From contig NZ_LN879467.1 in assembly GCF_001403635.1 (NCBI RefSeq), forward strand, positions 554,769 to 618,768: DNA of 64,000 nucleotides, in the 5' to 3' direction. A program made the position numbers and the translations under genes. The notes under the pieces were generated by a model. That model was given only the letters and a program-made list of their open reading frames with translations. It had not been told where the DNA came from and searched no databases. How positions within the stretch are numbered: the first letter of the stretch is position 1; every line of letters begins with the position of its first letter. This DNA is from Clostridium massiliamazoniense (GTDB lineage: Bacteria; Bacillota; Clostridia; Clostridiales; Clostridiaceae). Of the stretch, positions 44,734 to 54,038 are shown in pieces.

Positions 44734-45480
44734 ATGAGAAAAACAGTAATAGGAATAATAATAGCAGCATTAGTGGCAATAGGAGGTTATGGAATATATA
44801 GAGGGGTTAGCAATACTGGAAATAAAGATATTTTTGTTAAAGAATTTGTTAAAAATTCAGGAGACACAAATCCACAACAAAACGCTACTCAAAATAATTC
44901 ACCAGCAGAAACAATGACACCAGCAGAAGCTTTAAATTTACTTAAAGAAGGAAATAAAAGATTTGTAGAGGATAAATCACAGCTTAATGATGTAAATGCA
45001 GCAAGAAGAAAAGAGCTTGAAAGTGGTCAACATCCTTATGCAACTGTAGTAGCTTGTTCCGATTCAAGAATAACACCAAATATAGTTTTTAATGCTGGAC
45101 TTGGTGAAATATTTGATGTAAGACTTGCAGGAGACGTAGTAGATGATGCAGCACTAGGTTCAATTGAATATGCAGTAGAACATTTACATACACCAATTAT
45201 AGTTGTAATGGGGCATGAGAATTGTGGAGCAGTAACAGCAGCTTATGATGATATAGTTAATGGTCAGAAGGTGCAAGGACATATAAAAGATTTAGTTGAA
45301 GATATAAAACCAGCTATTAATAAGGATGAAACTATTGATCAGGCAATTAGAAAAAATGCAGAAAATGTAGCTAATGAAATAAGAAAAGACCCAATAGTTG
45401 CAGAAGCAATTAAAGAAGGAAAAACAGAAGTGGTTACTGCTTATTATGATTTAGATGGAACTGTACAATTTAATAGCTAA
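44734..45480 (+). CDS. Exported beta-class carbonic anhydrase
   Basis: Beta carbonic anhydrase of 248 residues, catalysing CO2 hydration. Zinc ligands Cys108, His161 and Cys164 (VVACSDSR, GHENCGA) and the Asp110/Arg112 dyad are present. Unlike most bacterial beta enzymes it starts with a membrane anchor or signal (KTVIGIIIAALVAIGGYGIY, residues 3-22) and a Gln/Asn/Ser linker (about 40-60), so the enzyme should act outside the membrane. GGAGG lies before the ATG. It is monocistronic. The start is secure. Confidence 0.93.
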   Translation: MRKTVIGIIIAALVAIGGYGIYRGVSNTGNKDIFVKEFVKNSGDTNPQQNATQNNSPAETMTPAEALNLLKEGNKRFVEDKSQLNDVNAARRKELESGQHPYATVVACSDSRITPNIVFNAGLGEIFDVRLAGDVVDDAALGSIEYAVEHLHTPIIVVMGHENCGAVTAAYDDIVNGQKVQGHIKDLVEDIKPAINKDETIDQAIRKNAENVANEIRKDPIVAEAIKEGKTEVVTAYYDLDGTVQFNS

Positions 45481-45546
45481 GATTAAAAAAGATTTATTAT
45501 AGAATAAGATATTTTTATAAAATGAGGAATTTATGAGGAAAAAAAT

Positions 45547-45579
45547 TAGTTGTTTTTTAGTTGTTTTTTAGTTATTTTT
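45547..45579 (+). repeat. 11-bp tandem repeat in GH3 signal peptide
   Basis: Three consecutive 11-mers: TAGTTGTTTTT, TAGTTGTTTTT and TAGTTATTTTT. With three units the ATG at 45533 runs into a TAG; removing one unit restores a lipoprotein signal peptide in frame with the GH3 domain. Confidence 0.85.
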
Positions 45580-46809
45580 ATATTATCTTTAAACCTAATT
45601 AGTTGTAATGATATAAAAAGAAATAATTCTATGGATGCTAGTATACCTACAGGAAAAATGAAGGAATCTGTTAATTTTGATGAATTTATTAATTCTATGA
45701 CATTAAATGAAAAGATTGGTCAATTATTTGTCGTTGCCTTTGAAGGAAAAGAATTAAACAGTAATATTAAAGAATTAATAGAAAAATATAAAGTTGGTGG
45801 AGTAATATTATTTGATGGAAATGTTTCTGATATAAAGCAAACGGTATCTTTAATTAATAATTTAAAGTCTGTAAATAGCAATAATAAACATCCTCTATTT
45901 GTTTCAGTTGACGAGGAAGGCGGAAGGGTAACTAGAATACCTGTAGAATTTAAGAGAATGCCTTCAAGTGCTGATATTGGTAGAACAGGTAAAGTTGAAA
46001 TAGCTGAAAATGCAGGGAATATTATAGGTGAGAGTCTTAGAATTTTAGGGTTTAATGTTGATTTTGCTCCTGTATTAGATATTTATAGTAATCCTCAAAA
46101 TACGATTATTAGAGGTAGATCTTTTGGTAATGATGTAAATATAGTAACTAAAATGGGAGTAGCTGAAGTGAAAGCTTTAAAAGAGAATTCTATTATAGCA
46201 GTTCCAAAGCATTTTCCAGGCCATGGAGATACCTCTATTGATTCTCATATAGGATTACCAATTGTTCATAAGAGTTTAAGTGAACTTAAAAATTTTGAAT
46301 TTAAACCATTTGAAGAAGCTATAAATAATAGAGCAGATGCAATTATGGTTGGACATATAGTATTATCAGAAATAGATAAAAATAATCCAGCTTCTTTATC
46401 AAAAGATGTTATAGAGATTTTAAAGAAAGATTTGAAATTTGAAGGTTTAGTTGTTAGTGATGATATGACCATGGGAGCTATTACAAAGAATTATAATTTA
46501 GAAGATTCTGTATTAAAGTCAATAAATGCAGGTATAGATTTAGTTTTAGTTTGCAATGGTTTCGAAAATCAAGTTAAATCTATAAATAGAGTTAAAGAAG
46601 CTTTAAGTACTGGTGAACTAACAGAAGAAAGATTAAATGAAAGTATTTATAAAATATTGAAATTAAAATATAAATATGGATTAAAGGATAACATCTTAAG
46701 CAATAATATAGATATAAGCAAGATTAATTTAAGGATAAGTAATTTAATAAATAGTTTAAGTGTAAAAAGAGAAAGGGCTATATTAAAAGTAGCCTCTTTT
46801 TCTTTGTGA
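45550..46809 (+). CDS. GH3 beta-N-acetylhexosaminidase (NagZ-like) lipoprotein, frameshifted start
   Basis: Glycoside hydrolase family 3 of 419 residues. Motifs: GQLFVVAFEG, DEEGGRVTRIP, VDFAPVLDIYSNP, KHFPGHGDTSIDSHIGLP (catalytic-loop histidine) and VSDDMTMGAI (nucleophile Asp). It removes terminal N-acetylglucosamine from wall fragments; the lipobox (NLISC) puts it on the outer membrane face. The best start, ATG 45533 after GAGG, is out of frame: an 11-bp tandem repeat (45547-45579) makes MRKKISCFLVVF-stop. With one unit fewer the reading is MRKKISCFLVIFILSLNLISC. As sequenced, translation would need the TTG at 45550, giving a signal without its basic start. The end of the gene runs into the terminator stem. 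Confidence 0.82.
   Translation: MFFSCFLVIFILSLNLISCNDIKRNNSMDASIPTGKMKESVNFDEFINSMTLNEKIGQLFVVAFEGKELNSNIKELIEKYKVGGVILFDGNVSDIKQTVSLINNLKSVNSNNKHPLFVSVDEEGGRVTRIPVEFKRMPSSADIGRTGKVEIAENAGNIIGESLRILGFNVDFAPVLDIYSNPQNTIIRGRSFGNDVNIVTKMGVAEVKALKENSIIAVPKHFPGHGDTSIDSHIGLPIVHKSLSELKNFEFKPFEEAINNRADAIMVGHIVLSEIDKNNPASLSKDVIEILKKDLKFEGLVVSDDMTMGAITKNYNLEDSVLKSINAGIDLVLVCNGFENQVKSINRVKEALSTGELTEERLNESIYKILKLKYKYGLKDNILSNNIDISKINLRISNLINSLSVKRERAILKVASFSL
46763..46806 (+). terminator. Terminator overlapping GH3 3' end
   Basis: AAAAAGAGAAAGGGCTA pairs with TAGCCTCTTTTTCTTT (one imperfect stretch) and ends T-rich. The last codons of the GH3 gene lie within it. Confidence 0.75.
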
Positions 46810-46914
46810 TTTTTAAGAAATTAAAGCAAATTTAGGACAAGCTTAAATTATGTAGATAAGAAAAAAGAAGGCTGATATAATATCTTTTATAACGGTTATA
46901 AAGGAGACATTAAA

Positions 46915-47880
46915 ATGAAATATTACTTAGCACCAATGGAAGGAATTACTGGATATATATATAGAAATACTTATGAAAAATTTTTTCATGATATAGATAA
47001 ATATTTTACTCCTTTTATTGTTCCTAATAAGAGTAAAAGTTTTAAAACTAAGGAATTAAGAGATTTATTGCCTGAGAATAATGAAGGGATTAACATAGTT
47101 CCTCAAATACTTACTAATGATTCAGAAGGTTTTATTTATATTTCTAAGAAACTACAACAATTAGGGTATAATGAAATTAATTTAAATTTAGGATGTCCTG
47201 CTGGAACGGTTGTTTCAAAAAATAGAGGGTCTGGATTTTTAGCTAAAAGAGAAGAATTGCATAAATTTTTAGAAGAAATATTTAAATTAGAGGATATGAA
47301 AATTTCTATTAAGACAAGAATAGGAAAAGATAGTCCAGAAGAATTTTATGAATTAATAAAAATTTATAATGAGTATCCTATGGAGGAATTGATTATTCAT
47401 CCTAGAACTCAAAAAGACTTTTATGGAAACAAGCCTAATTTAGAAGTTTTTAAGGATGCATTGACTTTAAGTACTAATAAAATTTGTTACAATGGAGATA
47501 TTTTTACAGCAAAAGATCATGAGGAAATAATAAGGACTTTTCCAACAGTGGAAACAGTAATGTTAGGAAGAGGGACAATAGCCAATCCAGGATTAATGGG
47601 TGAAATTAAAAATAATACTATTATAGATAAAAAAGTATTTAAGGCTTTCCATGATGAAATTTTAAATCAGTATATAGAAGTATTTAATGAAGAAAAAAAT
47701 GCTTTATTTAGAATGAAGGAATTATGGGGATATATGATCTATATGTTTTCAGATAATAAGAAATATGCTAAAAAAATAAAAAAGGCACAAAATTTAAGTG
47801 ATTATAAAGGAGCTGTTTCAAGCTTATTTGCAGAACAAAAAATTGTAGAAGGAGCTGGCTTATTTAGTGACAAAGAGTAA
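46915..47880 (+). CDS. dus: tRNA-dihydrouridine synthase
   Basis: FMN-dependent enzyme of 321 residues reducing uridines in the tRNA D-loop. Family marks: YLAPMEGITGYIYRN at the N-terminus, NLNLGCPAGTVVSKNRGSGF with the catalytic cysteine, ISIKTRIG, IHPRTQKDFY and YNGDIFTA, then MLGRGTIANP. It is cytosolic. AAAGGAG lies 7 bases before the ATG. Most clostridia have more than one Dus; this looks like the DusB/DusC-like short form, but I cannot assign the target positions. Its terminator at 47926 belongs to a hairpin family seen elsewhere in the window. Confidence 0.93.
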   Translation: MKYYLAPMEGITGYIYRNTYEKFFHDIDKYFTPFIVPNKSKSFKTKELRDLLPENNEGINIVPQILTNDSEGFIYISKKLQQLGYNEINLNLGCPAGTVVSKNRGSGFLAKREELHKFLEEIFKLEDMKISIKTRIGKDSPEEFYELIKIYNEYPMEELIIHPRTQKDFYGNKPNLEVFKDALTLSTNKICYNGDIFTAKDHEEIIRTFPTVETVMLGRGTIANPGLMGEIKNNTIIDKKVFKAFHDEILNQYIEVFNEEKNALFRMKELWGYMIYMFSDNKKYAKKIKKAQNLSDYKGAVSSLFAEQKIVEGAGLFSDKE

Positions 47881-47925
47881 AGCAGTACTAGTTGTTAGAT
47901 AAATATATTTCTTTATTTAAAAGAT

Positions 47926-47962
47926 AAAGGGGACATGTCAAAATTGCGGACATACCCCTTTG
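47926..47962. terminator. Terminator between dus and EamA gene (shared hairpin family)
   Basis: AAAGGGGACATGTC with GGACATACCCCTTT around AAAATTGC. It lies between convergent genes and is similar in plan and loop to the hairpins at 15881 and 33721. Confidence 0.8.
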
Positions 47963-47971
47963 AATTTTTAT

Positions 47972-48856
47972 TTATCTTGTTAATGCTTTTTTATTAGTAT
48001 TTTTAAATTTAGTTCCATAAAGGAAAAGCATAATAGCTGCAAATATTATAATAACATAGCCTATTATATCATTAACTGTTGGAAGTTTAAACCAAATAAG
48101 AAATTCAAATATTGCGGAGAATATAACTCCACTATAAGTATATAAGGATATATCCTTAGATGGTGCAAATTTATATGCATTTACAACAGTAAATTCTGCT
48201 ATTGCACAGGCTGCACTTGCAAGCATAAGGAAAAGAAATTGTTTTCCGTTTAGTGGAACATAAGAGTAAATCATGAAAGGTAAACACAAAAGTGATGAGA
48301 TGAAAGTATAGAAAAAGACAACGGTTACAGGTTTTTCTATAGGTCCTAAGTATCTCATGGTTGTATAAGCTCCACCAGCCATTATTGCACTTAATAAAGC
48401 ACAAAGAGCTGCAATTATTTCAAACTTACTTCCAGAGGGATGAACTACAAATATCATTCCAATAAAAGCTATAGTTATAGCAAATATTTGCATTGGTTTT
48501 AGCTTTTCCTTTAAGAATATATATGAAAATATAATTACGAAAAAAGGACTAAGCTCCGTAAGCATAGTAGCATTAGCTAAAAGCATATGAGATACAGCAT
48601 AAATTTTTGCTAGAAGTCCAATAGTACCAAGAACTGTCCTTCCTATGAGACCATTTCTACTTTCTTTAGTACCGAAAAATGAGCCTTTAGTTTTTAAAAT
48701 TATAAAGAAAGATACTATAATACTGATAGTATTTCTATAAACAAGCTTTTCGGCCGTAGGAATGTGTCCTGCCAATTTTACGAATAATGCCATTAGTGAT
48801 AATAAAAATGCTGTAATTATTATCAAAGAAATTCCCTTAATTTTGTCATTAGTCAT
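47972..48856 (-). CDS. EamA/DMT family transporter
   Basis: Drug/metabolite transporter superfamily protein of 294 residues, ten spans in two EamA repeats (about 6-140 and 152-288). The first repeat carries AEKLVYRNTISIIVSFF and LLANATMLTELSPFFVIIFSYIFLKEKLKP; the second carries CAIAEFTVVNAYKFAPSKDISLYTY. It probably exports small metabolites or amino acids; the substrate is unknown. The ATG at 48856 is preferred because AGAAGG lies 8 bases ahead, while the ATG seven codons earlier has none. Confidence 0.88.
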   Translation of the reverse strand: MTNDKIKGISLIIITAFLLSLMALFVKLAGHIPTAEKLVYRNTISIIVSFFIILKTKGSFFGTKESRNGLIGRTVLGTIGLLAKIYAVSHMLLANATMLTELSPFFVIIFSYIFLKEKLKPMQIFAITIAFIGMIFVVHPSGSKFEIIAALCALLSAIMAGGAYTTMRYLGPIEKPVTVVFFYTFISSLLCLPFMIYSYVPLNGKQFLFLMLASAACAIAEFTVVNAYKFAPSKDISLYTYSGVIFSAIFEFLIWFKLPTVNDIIGYVIIIFAAIMLFLYGTKFKNTNKKALTR

Positions 48857-49090
48857 TTTTTTAACCTTCTTTCTCATTTGTTTGTCACAACAGTACTCAT
48901 TGTAACATATTCATAGTACTTATCAAGATTTAGAAAAAGTGCTTTAGTTTTAAATTTAAGTGTATTTTTTAAAAACTTATTGACTTGGAGTTAACTTTAA
49001 GTGCTAAACTATAAATAATTAGGAATATTTTAGATAAATTAAGAAAGAAAGTAAGGAATTAAATACTAATAAAATAATGGGGGAGATACT

Positions 49091-49957
49091 GTGAATAAAG
49101 GAATTGTATTTTTTGATGCTGATGGAACAATAATTAAAAATAATAAAATTTCGAAATTAACTAGAGAGGCATTTACGAAATTGAGGGAAAATGGTTATAT
49201 TTTAGTTTTAAGCACAGGAAGAGCTTTACCAGCAATTGATGGAATCTTAAAAGATATGAATTTTGAAAATATAATTTGTTCTGCTGGAGGAGCAGTTGTT
49301 GTAAATAATGAAATAATTTATTCAAAACCTATGAAAAAGGAAAGTTTAAAAGAGTTAGTAGAATACTTTGATAAGTACAATATTATTTACAATATGGAAG
49401 CTAATGATTATATATGGATAAAAAAAGGGCAAAAAGAAAAATACCTACGTTTATTTGAGATACCTGAAAAAGGAATTATTTCTGATGATGAATATAATAA
49501 GGCGGTTGAAAGGCTTACTATGATATCAAATAGAACTATGGAAATAGAAGATGTAAGTAATTTAGAGGTTAATAAAATTCATTATTATGAAGCTGATGTA
49601 CTTTATGATGGTAATGAACTTCCTATTTCCTACAAACAAGTGGTGGAAGAGTTAGGAGAAAAATATAAGTGTGTTTCACTTTCTTTAAGTAAACTTTTTT
49701 CAGGTGGAGAAATTTGTGAAAAGGAAATTTCAAAGAAGACTGGAATGGATGTTATTTTAAAGTACTTTGATGTTGATAAAGAAAATATATATGCCATAGG
49801 TGATGATTATAATGACATAGAAATGTTAGAATATGCACCTAAAAGTATTGCTATGGGAAATGCACCAGAGGAAATTAAAAAAATATGTAGTTATATAACA
49901 GAAAGTGTGGACAATGACGGATTTTATCATGCTATGAAGCATTTTGGATTGATTTAA
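49091..49957 (+). CDS. Cof-type HAD family hydrolase
   Basis: 288-residue haloacid dehalogenase superfamily phosphatase of the Cof/IIB type. Motif I is FFDADGTII with the nucleophile Asp, motif II LSTGR, motif III Lys near 216 (GGEICEKEISKKTG) and motif IV AIGDDYNDIEML. The cap sits between motifs II and III. Such enzymes dephosphorylate sugar phosphates or cofactor precursors; the substrate cannot be told. The start is GTG, 5 bases after GGGGGAG. The cutC gene follows after 60 bases without a terminator. Confidence 0.9.
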   Translation: MNKGIVFFDADGTIIKNNKISKLTREAFTKLRENGYILVLSTGRALPAIDGILKDMNFENIICSAGGAVVVNNEIIYSKPMKKESLKELVEYFDKYNIIYNMEANDYIWIKKGQKEKYLRLFEIPEKGIISDDEYNKAVERLTMISNRTMEIEDVSNLEVNKIHYYEADVLYDGNELPISYKQVVEELGEKYKCVSLSLSKLFSGGEICEKEISKKTGMDVILKYFDVDKENIYAIGDDYNDIEMLEYAPKSIAMGNAPEEIKKICSYITESVDNDGFYHAMKHFGLI

Positions 49958-50017
49958 AAATAAAAAAGGATGTATTATTTAATTTTGTTTATATGATGAA
50001 GAGAGGGAGAAAAAATT

Positions 50018-50752
50018 ATGATAGAAATATGTTGTGGTAGTTATGAAGATGCAATGAATGCATATCTTGGAGGGGCTAAGCGTATAGAACTTAATAGTGC
50101 TTTACATCTAGGGGGATTAACACCTACTTTGGGAAGTTTAATTCTTACTAAAAAAAATACTGATTTGAAGGTAATTTGTATGGTTAGACCTAGAGGAGCA
50201 GGTTTTTGCTATAATGATATGGAATTTGAGCAAATAATGGAGGATGCTAGAATTTTATTAGAAAATGGTGCTGATGGACTAGCTTTTGGTTTTTTAAATG
50301 AGGATTGTACCATTGATGTTTACAAAACTAGATTAATGGTTGATTTAATTAAAAAATATGATAAAGAAGCTGTTTTTCACAGAGCTTTTGATTGTGTGAG
50401 GAATCCTATAGAAAGTATTGAAAAACTAATAAATCTTAAGATAAATCGTCTACTTACAAGTGGATTAAGAGAAAAAGCGATAGATGGAAAAGAATTACTT
50501 AAAAAGCTACAAAAGCAATATGATGACAAAATAGAGATCTTAGCAGGAAGTGGTATAAATGCTTCAAATGTTAAGGTGTTAATGGAATATACTAAAATTA
50601 ATCAAATACATTCTTCTTGTAAAGTATGGTGTTATGATAGAACTACTTCTGGAGATTATGTAAACTATTGTTATGGGCCTGTTGGAAATGAAAATGATTA
50701 TGATTGTGTATCAAAAACTTTAGTGGAACAGTTAGTAAAAATAGAAAAGTAG
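50018..50752 (+). CDS. cutC: CutC family protein
   Basis: CutC of 244 residues, a cytosolic TIM barrel historically linked to copper homeostasis (that role is disputed). Signatures: EICCGSYEDAMNAYLGGAKRIELNS at the N-terminus, MVRPRGAGFCY, GADGLAFGFLNEDCTID, FHRAFDCVRNP, RLLTSG and ILAGSGINASNV. GAGAGGGAG precedes the ATG. It is downstream of and possibly co-transcribed with the Cof-type phosphatase gene, and is followed by a terminator at about 50824. Confidence 0.93.
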   Translation: MIEICCGSYEDAMNAYLGGAKRIELNSALHLGGLTPTLGSLILTKKNTDLKVICMVRPRGAGFCYNDMEFEQIMEDARILLENGADGLAFGFLNEDCTIDVYKTRLMVDLIKKYDKEAVFHRAFDCVRNPIESIEKLINLKINRLLTSGLREKAIDGKELLKKLQKQYDDKIEILAGSGINASNVKVLMEYTKINQIHSSCKVWCYDRTTSGDYVNYCYGPVGNENDYDCVSKTLVEQLVKIEK

Positions 50753-50823
50753 TCTAAATGCTTATTTGGATAGCTTTGGTTAATAATTAATAAATTTTAA
50801 ATAACTAAAAAATACATTTTTAA

Positions 50824-50872
50824 AGTCCTTCCTTATAATGATTTAGATTATTATAAAGAAGGATTTTGTTAA
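50824..50872 (+). terminator. Terminator after cutC
   Basis: AGTCCTTC.TTATAAT pairs with ATTATAA.GAAGGATTTT around a short loop; T-rich tail. Confidence 0.8.
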
Positions 50873-51026
50873 TTTAATTAAAAAGAATATAATTTAATGT
50901 TATAATTACTTGTAAAATGAGTTGAAAATTAAAGAAAGAAGCCAATGATAGTAATATAATATTTTATTTTAAAATAGAAAAATTTGAGACTGATTTAATA
51001 TAATTTTTATTTTAAGGAGATGAATT

Positions 51027-52160
51027 ATGGAGATACAAAAGATTTTAATTTATGATAAATTTAAGTGCATAGCTGATAAATGTAACTTTACTTGTTGTGA
51101 AGGTTGGGATGTATTTGTTGATACTTGTACATATAATAAATGGAAGGAAAATTATAATTTAAATTATCTTTTAGATAATATAAAAATAAAAGAATACAAA
51201 GATAAGAAAGAGTATTTTATAAATAAGGAAACTCATGAAAAATGCCCTATGTTAGATGATAATGGCTTATGTCAAATAGTGAAAAGTCATGGGGAAGAGT
51301 ATTTATCATCAACTTGTCATAGTTTTCCTAGAATAGAGAATAATTTTGGATATAAAAAGGAGTTTTCCTTATCATGTGCATGTCCAGAAGTAGTAGAGCT
51401 TTTAGAAAAAGAAAATGGGAAGATTATTATGATTTCAGAAAATCATAATGATTGTAAGGATAATTTATTAGAGTTAAATATAAGAAAGGCTCTAATTAAT
51501 ATTGTAGAATATGATGGAATATCATTAGAAAAAAAATTAATTATTGCCTTTGAATTGCTTTTAAATATATTAAAAAGTAAAAATGTTAAGGAAGATATAT
51601 TAATAAGTGAATTAAAAAAATACGAAAACGTAGAGTATATAATGGAATTTATAAAAGCATATGAAGAAATAGATTTTAATATAGATGAATCTATGGAAGA
51701 ATTAAGCTGTTTATTTTTAGATATTATAGAAAATTATAAGGAAGTTTCAGGATTAGAAGAATTATTAGGACCTATAGGAGAGTTTGGAGAGGCGGTTCAT
51801 ATTGAAATTCTTTCAGAGAATTGGAATAAATATAAAACTTTATTTGAAGAGCATAATAAATTACTTGAAAACTGTATTATATCTAAAATTTTAAGTAGTT
51901 GTGTTAATGAGGATATAGAACATATGATAACAGCTTTTCAAATTATTATACTAGAATACATTCTAGTAAGGTATGCTGTATATTTAGAAATTTTAATGAA
52001 TGAAAATGAAGAAGTGAATATTAAAGATATAAAAGATTATATTATAGTTTTTTCAAGAGTTATTGATAATAACATAGAAAGTGTATTAGAATTTCTTAGA
52101 GAAGGATTTGGAAATGAAATTCTTGAGATTGGTTATTTGTGCTTTATAGGCTTATTTTAA
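51027..52160 (+). CDS. FliB-like (flagellin lysine N-methylase family) protein
   Basis: A 377-residue member of the FliB family. The N-terminal Cys-rich region is clear: KFKCIADKCNFTCCEGWDVF, KCPMLDDNGLCQI, YLSSTCHSFPR and LSCACPEV, which probably bind a metal cluster. The C-terminal 220 residues are helical. Salmonella FliB methylates flagellin lysines. No flagellar gene is near, and related non-motile clostridia keep such proteins, so the substrate may be something else. AAGGAG lies 7 bases before the ATG. Monocistronic. Confidence 0.85.
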   Translation: MEIQKILIYDKFKCIADKCNFTCCEGWDVFVDTCTYNKWKENYNLNYLLDNIKIKEYKDKKEYFINKETHEKCPMLDDNGLCQIVKSHGEEYLSSTCHSFPRIENNFGYKKEFSLSCACPEVVELLEKENGKIIMISENHNDCKDNLLELNIRKALINIVEYDGISLEKKLIIAFELLLNILKSKNVKEDILISELKKYENVEYIMEFIKAYEEIDFNIDESMEELSCLFLDIIENYKEVSGLEELLGPIGEFGEAVHIEILSENWNKYKTLFEEHNKLLENCIISKILSSCVNEDIEHMITAFQIIILEYILVRYAVYLEILMNENEEVNIKDIKDYIIVFSRVIDNNIESVLEFLREGFGNEILEIGYLCFIGLF

Positions 52161-52287
52161 ATAGTTTTATTAATAGACTTAATTCAGGTGGAATTTTGAT
52201 TTTATATTAGTTTAATTAAATTTGTAGAGAAGTATGAGGTTATTTATTTTCTACTTATAGAAGATAGAAATGTCATTAGATAAGATT

Positions 52288-52344
52288 AAAAAAGTTCTTT
52301 TAGGAAGAAAATCTATTTTTAGATACTACCTAAAGGGTTTTTTT
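52288..52344 (+). terminator. Terminator after FliB-like gene
   Basis: AAAAAGTTCTTTTAGG pairs imperfectly with CCTAAAGGGTTTTTTT, with an inner ATCT/AGAT stem. Confidence 0.7.
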
Positions 52345-52440
52345 ATATTATGATGGTTTAGATTATGATAAGATATAGTTAGTTTAATAAATTAAATTTT
52401 AGTTTATAGAGGAATATAAGAAATGAAGTGAGGAATTTGT

Positions 52441-53880
52441 ATGAGCTTGAATAAAGGAAGTTTTAATAGAGTCTTAGCTATAGATTTTGAAACAGCAAAT
52501 AGTAGTAATAATACAGCTTGTTCCGTAGGAGTTGCTTTGCTAGAAGATGGGGAAATAATTTTAAATAGAGAAATTTTAATTAATCCAGAAAGTCATTTTT
52601 CTGATGGAAATATAGCTATTCATAATATAACACCAGAGATGGTCAAAGATAAAGATACTTTTCCTATTGTTTGGGATGAAGTGTCTAAATTAATCAATAA
52701 TAATACCTTAGTTATTGCACATAATACATCAGCAGATATGGTTATATTAAGTAAGTTAGCAGCAAAATATAATATAAAGATTGATAAGTTTTCTTATTTA
52801 TGTACTATGGAAGCTTATAAGAAAAATGGTTTAGTTTTAAGGTATGGTCTTAAAAGTATTGCTGATGAACTTGGAATAAGCTTTGAGCATCATAACGCTA
52901 AAGAAGATGCTTTAGTTTGCTTGAAAATATTCACCTATTTATTGAAAGATAAAAAAATTATAACAATGGAGTTCTTAGAAAAAGATTTAAAATTAGAAGT
53001 AAAGAATTTTTCTATAAGAGAAGAAGATAAGCCTTTTAAAAGAAAGTTCTTTAAGCAAAATACATTTAAAGCTAGTGATTTAATTACATTAAATACAGAA
53101 TTTGATGTAGAACATCCAGCATATAAAAAGATATTTGTTACAACTGGAGATTTTGTAAAAGTAGACAAAAAGGTTGCAGCACAAAGAGTGGTTGATTTAG
53201 GTGGAATATTTAAAGATGGATTTGTTAAAGCAACTGATTATCTTGTAGTTGGATTAAATGAATATAAAGAACCTTCTATAAATACCACAAAGTATACAAA
53301 AGCTATGGAAAAGCTTAATAAGGGTGGAGAAATTAAAATAATAAATGAAGATGAATTTATAAAATTATTAGATTTAAATATTGAGATTATTACTAATAAT
53401 GAAGAGAAAAAAATAGAAATTAGTAAAAGTATAGAAGAAGATAATCATATAAAAAATAAGAAGATAGAAGAGAAAAATAGAACTAATATTGTAGGAGATT
53501 CAGAACAATTATCATTTGATCTTTTAATTGAAGGTAATAAGAAAGATAATATTGAAGAGGAAATAGCAATATCAAAATTAGGAAAAGAAAAATATATAAA
53601 ACCTAAAGAAGGATGGATAACATTTAATTCTGTTGAAGAAAAATTGGAAAAATTAAAGGAATATAAATTGCTTTCACCTAAGGCTACAGATGCAAATAAA
53701 AAGTTTTATTATAAAGGCTTGTATACTAATAAAGCAGTTCAATGCTCAATTTTAGGGTATTTTGATATAGATGTTCTTGTTATAGAAATTGAAGGTAATC
53801 TCCATTCTATAAGAGGGGAGTATTTAAAGCAAATGCAAGATTCAAACTTTAATAGATTTGATTCATTAATTGAAAAGTAA
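52441..53880 (+). CDS. DEDDh exonuclease - BRCT domain protein
   Basis: 479 residues. Residues about 9-180 are a DnaQ-like 3'-5' exonuclease: Exo I AIDFETANSS, Exo II AHNTSADM, and Exo III HHNAKEDAL with the DEDDh histidine. A linker leads to a BRCT domain (about 225-315: FVTTGDFVKVDKKVAAQRVV, GGIFKDGFVKATDYLVVG). The C-terminal 150 residues are Lys/Glu-rich, then a small alpha/beta part of unknown type (KEGWITFNSVEEKL to the end). Exonuclease-BRCT proteins are likely DNA repair or replication accessory nucleases. GTGAGG lies 8 bases before the ATG. Monocistronic. Confidence 0.9.
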   Translation: MSLNKGSFNRVLAIDFETANSSNNTACSVGVALLEDGEIILNREILINPESHFSDGNIAIHNITPEMVKDKDTFPIVWDEVSKLINNNTLVIAHNTSADMVILSKLAAKYNIKIDKFSYLCTMEAYKKNGLVLRYGLKSIADELGISFEHHNAKEDALVCLKIFTYLLKDKKIITMEFLEKDLKLEVKNFSIREEDKPFKRKFFKQNTFKASDLITLNTEFDVEHPAYKKIFVTTGDFVKVDKKVAAQRVVDLGGIFKDGFVKATDYLVVGLNEYKEPSINTTKYTKAMEKLNKGGEIKIINEDEFIKLLDLNIEIITNNEEKKIEISKSIEEDNHIKNKKIEEKNRTNIVGDSEQLSFDLLIEGNKKDNIEEEIAISKLGKEKYIKPKEGWITFNSVEEKLEKLKEYKLLSPKATDANKKFYYKGLYTNKAVQCSILGYFDIDVLVIEIEGNLHSIRGEYLKQMQDSNFNRFDSLIEK

Positions 53881-54038
53881 GGGTTTTTAATTTTTATAGT
53901 TTATGAAATTTAATATATGGTTAATTAAGTTAGAAGTTTGCTTTAAGTTTATTAAATAGTAGAGATTAATATTTTGCAATTAAGAGATTAGTGATAAAAA
54001 ATCTTAAAAAAGTTGTTATATTACGGGGGGAGTAATGT

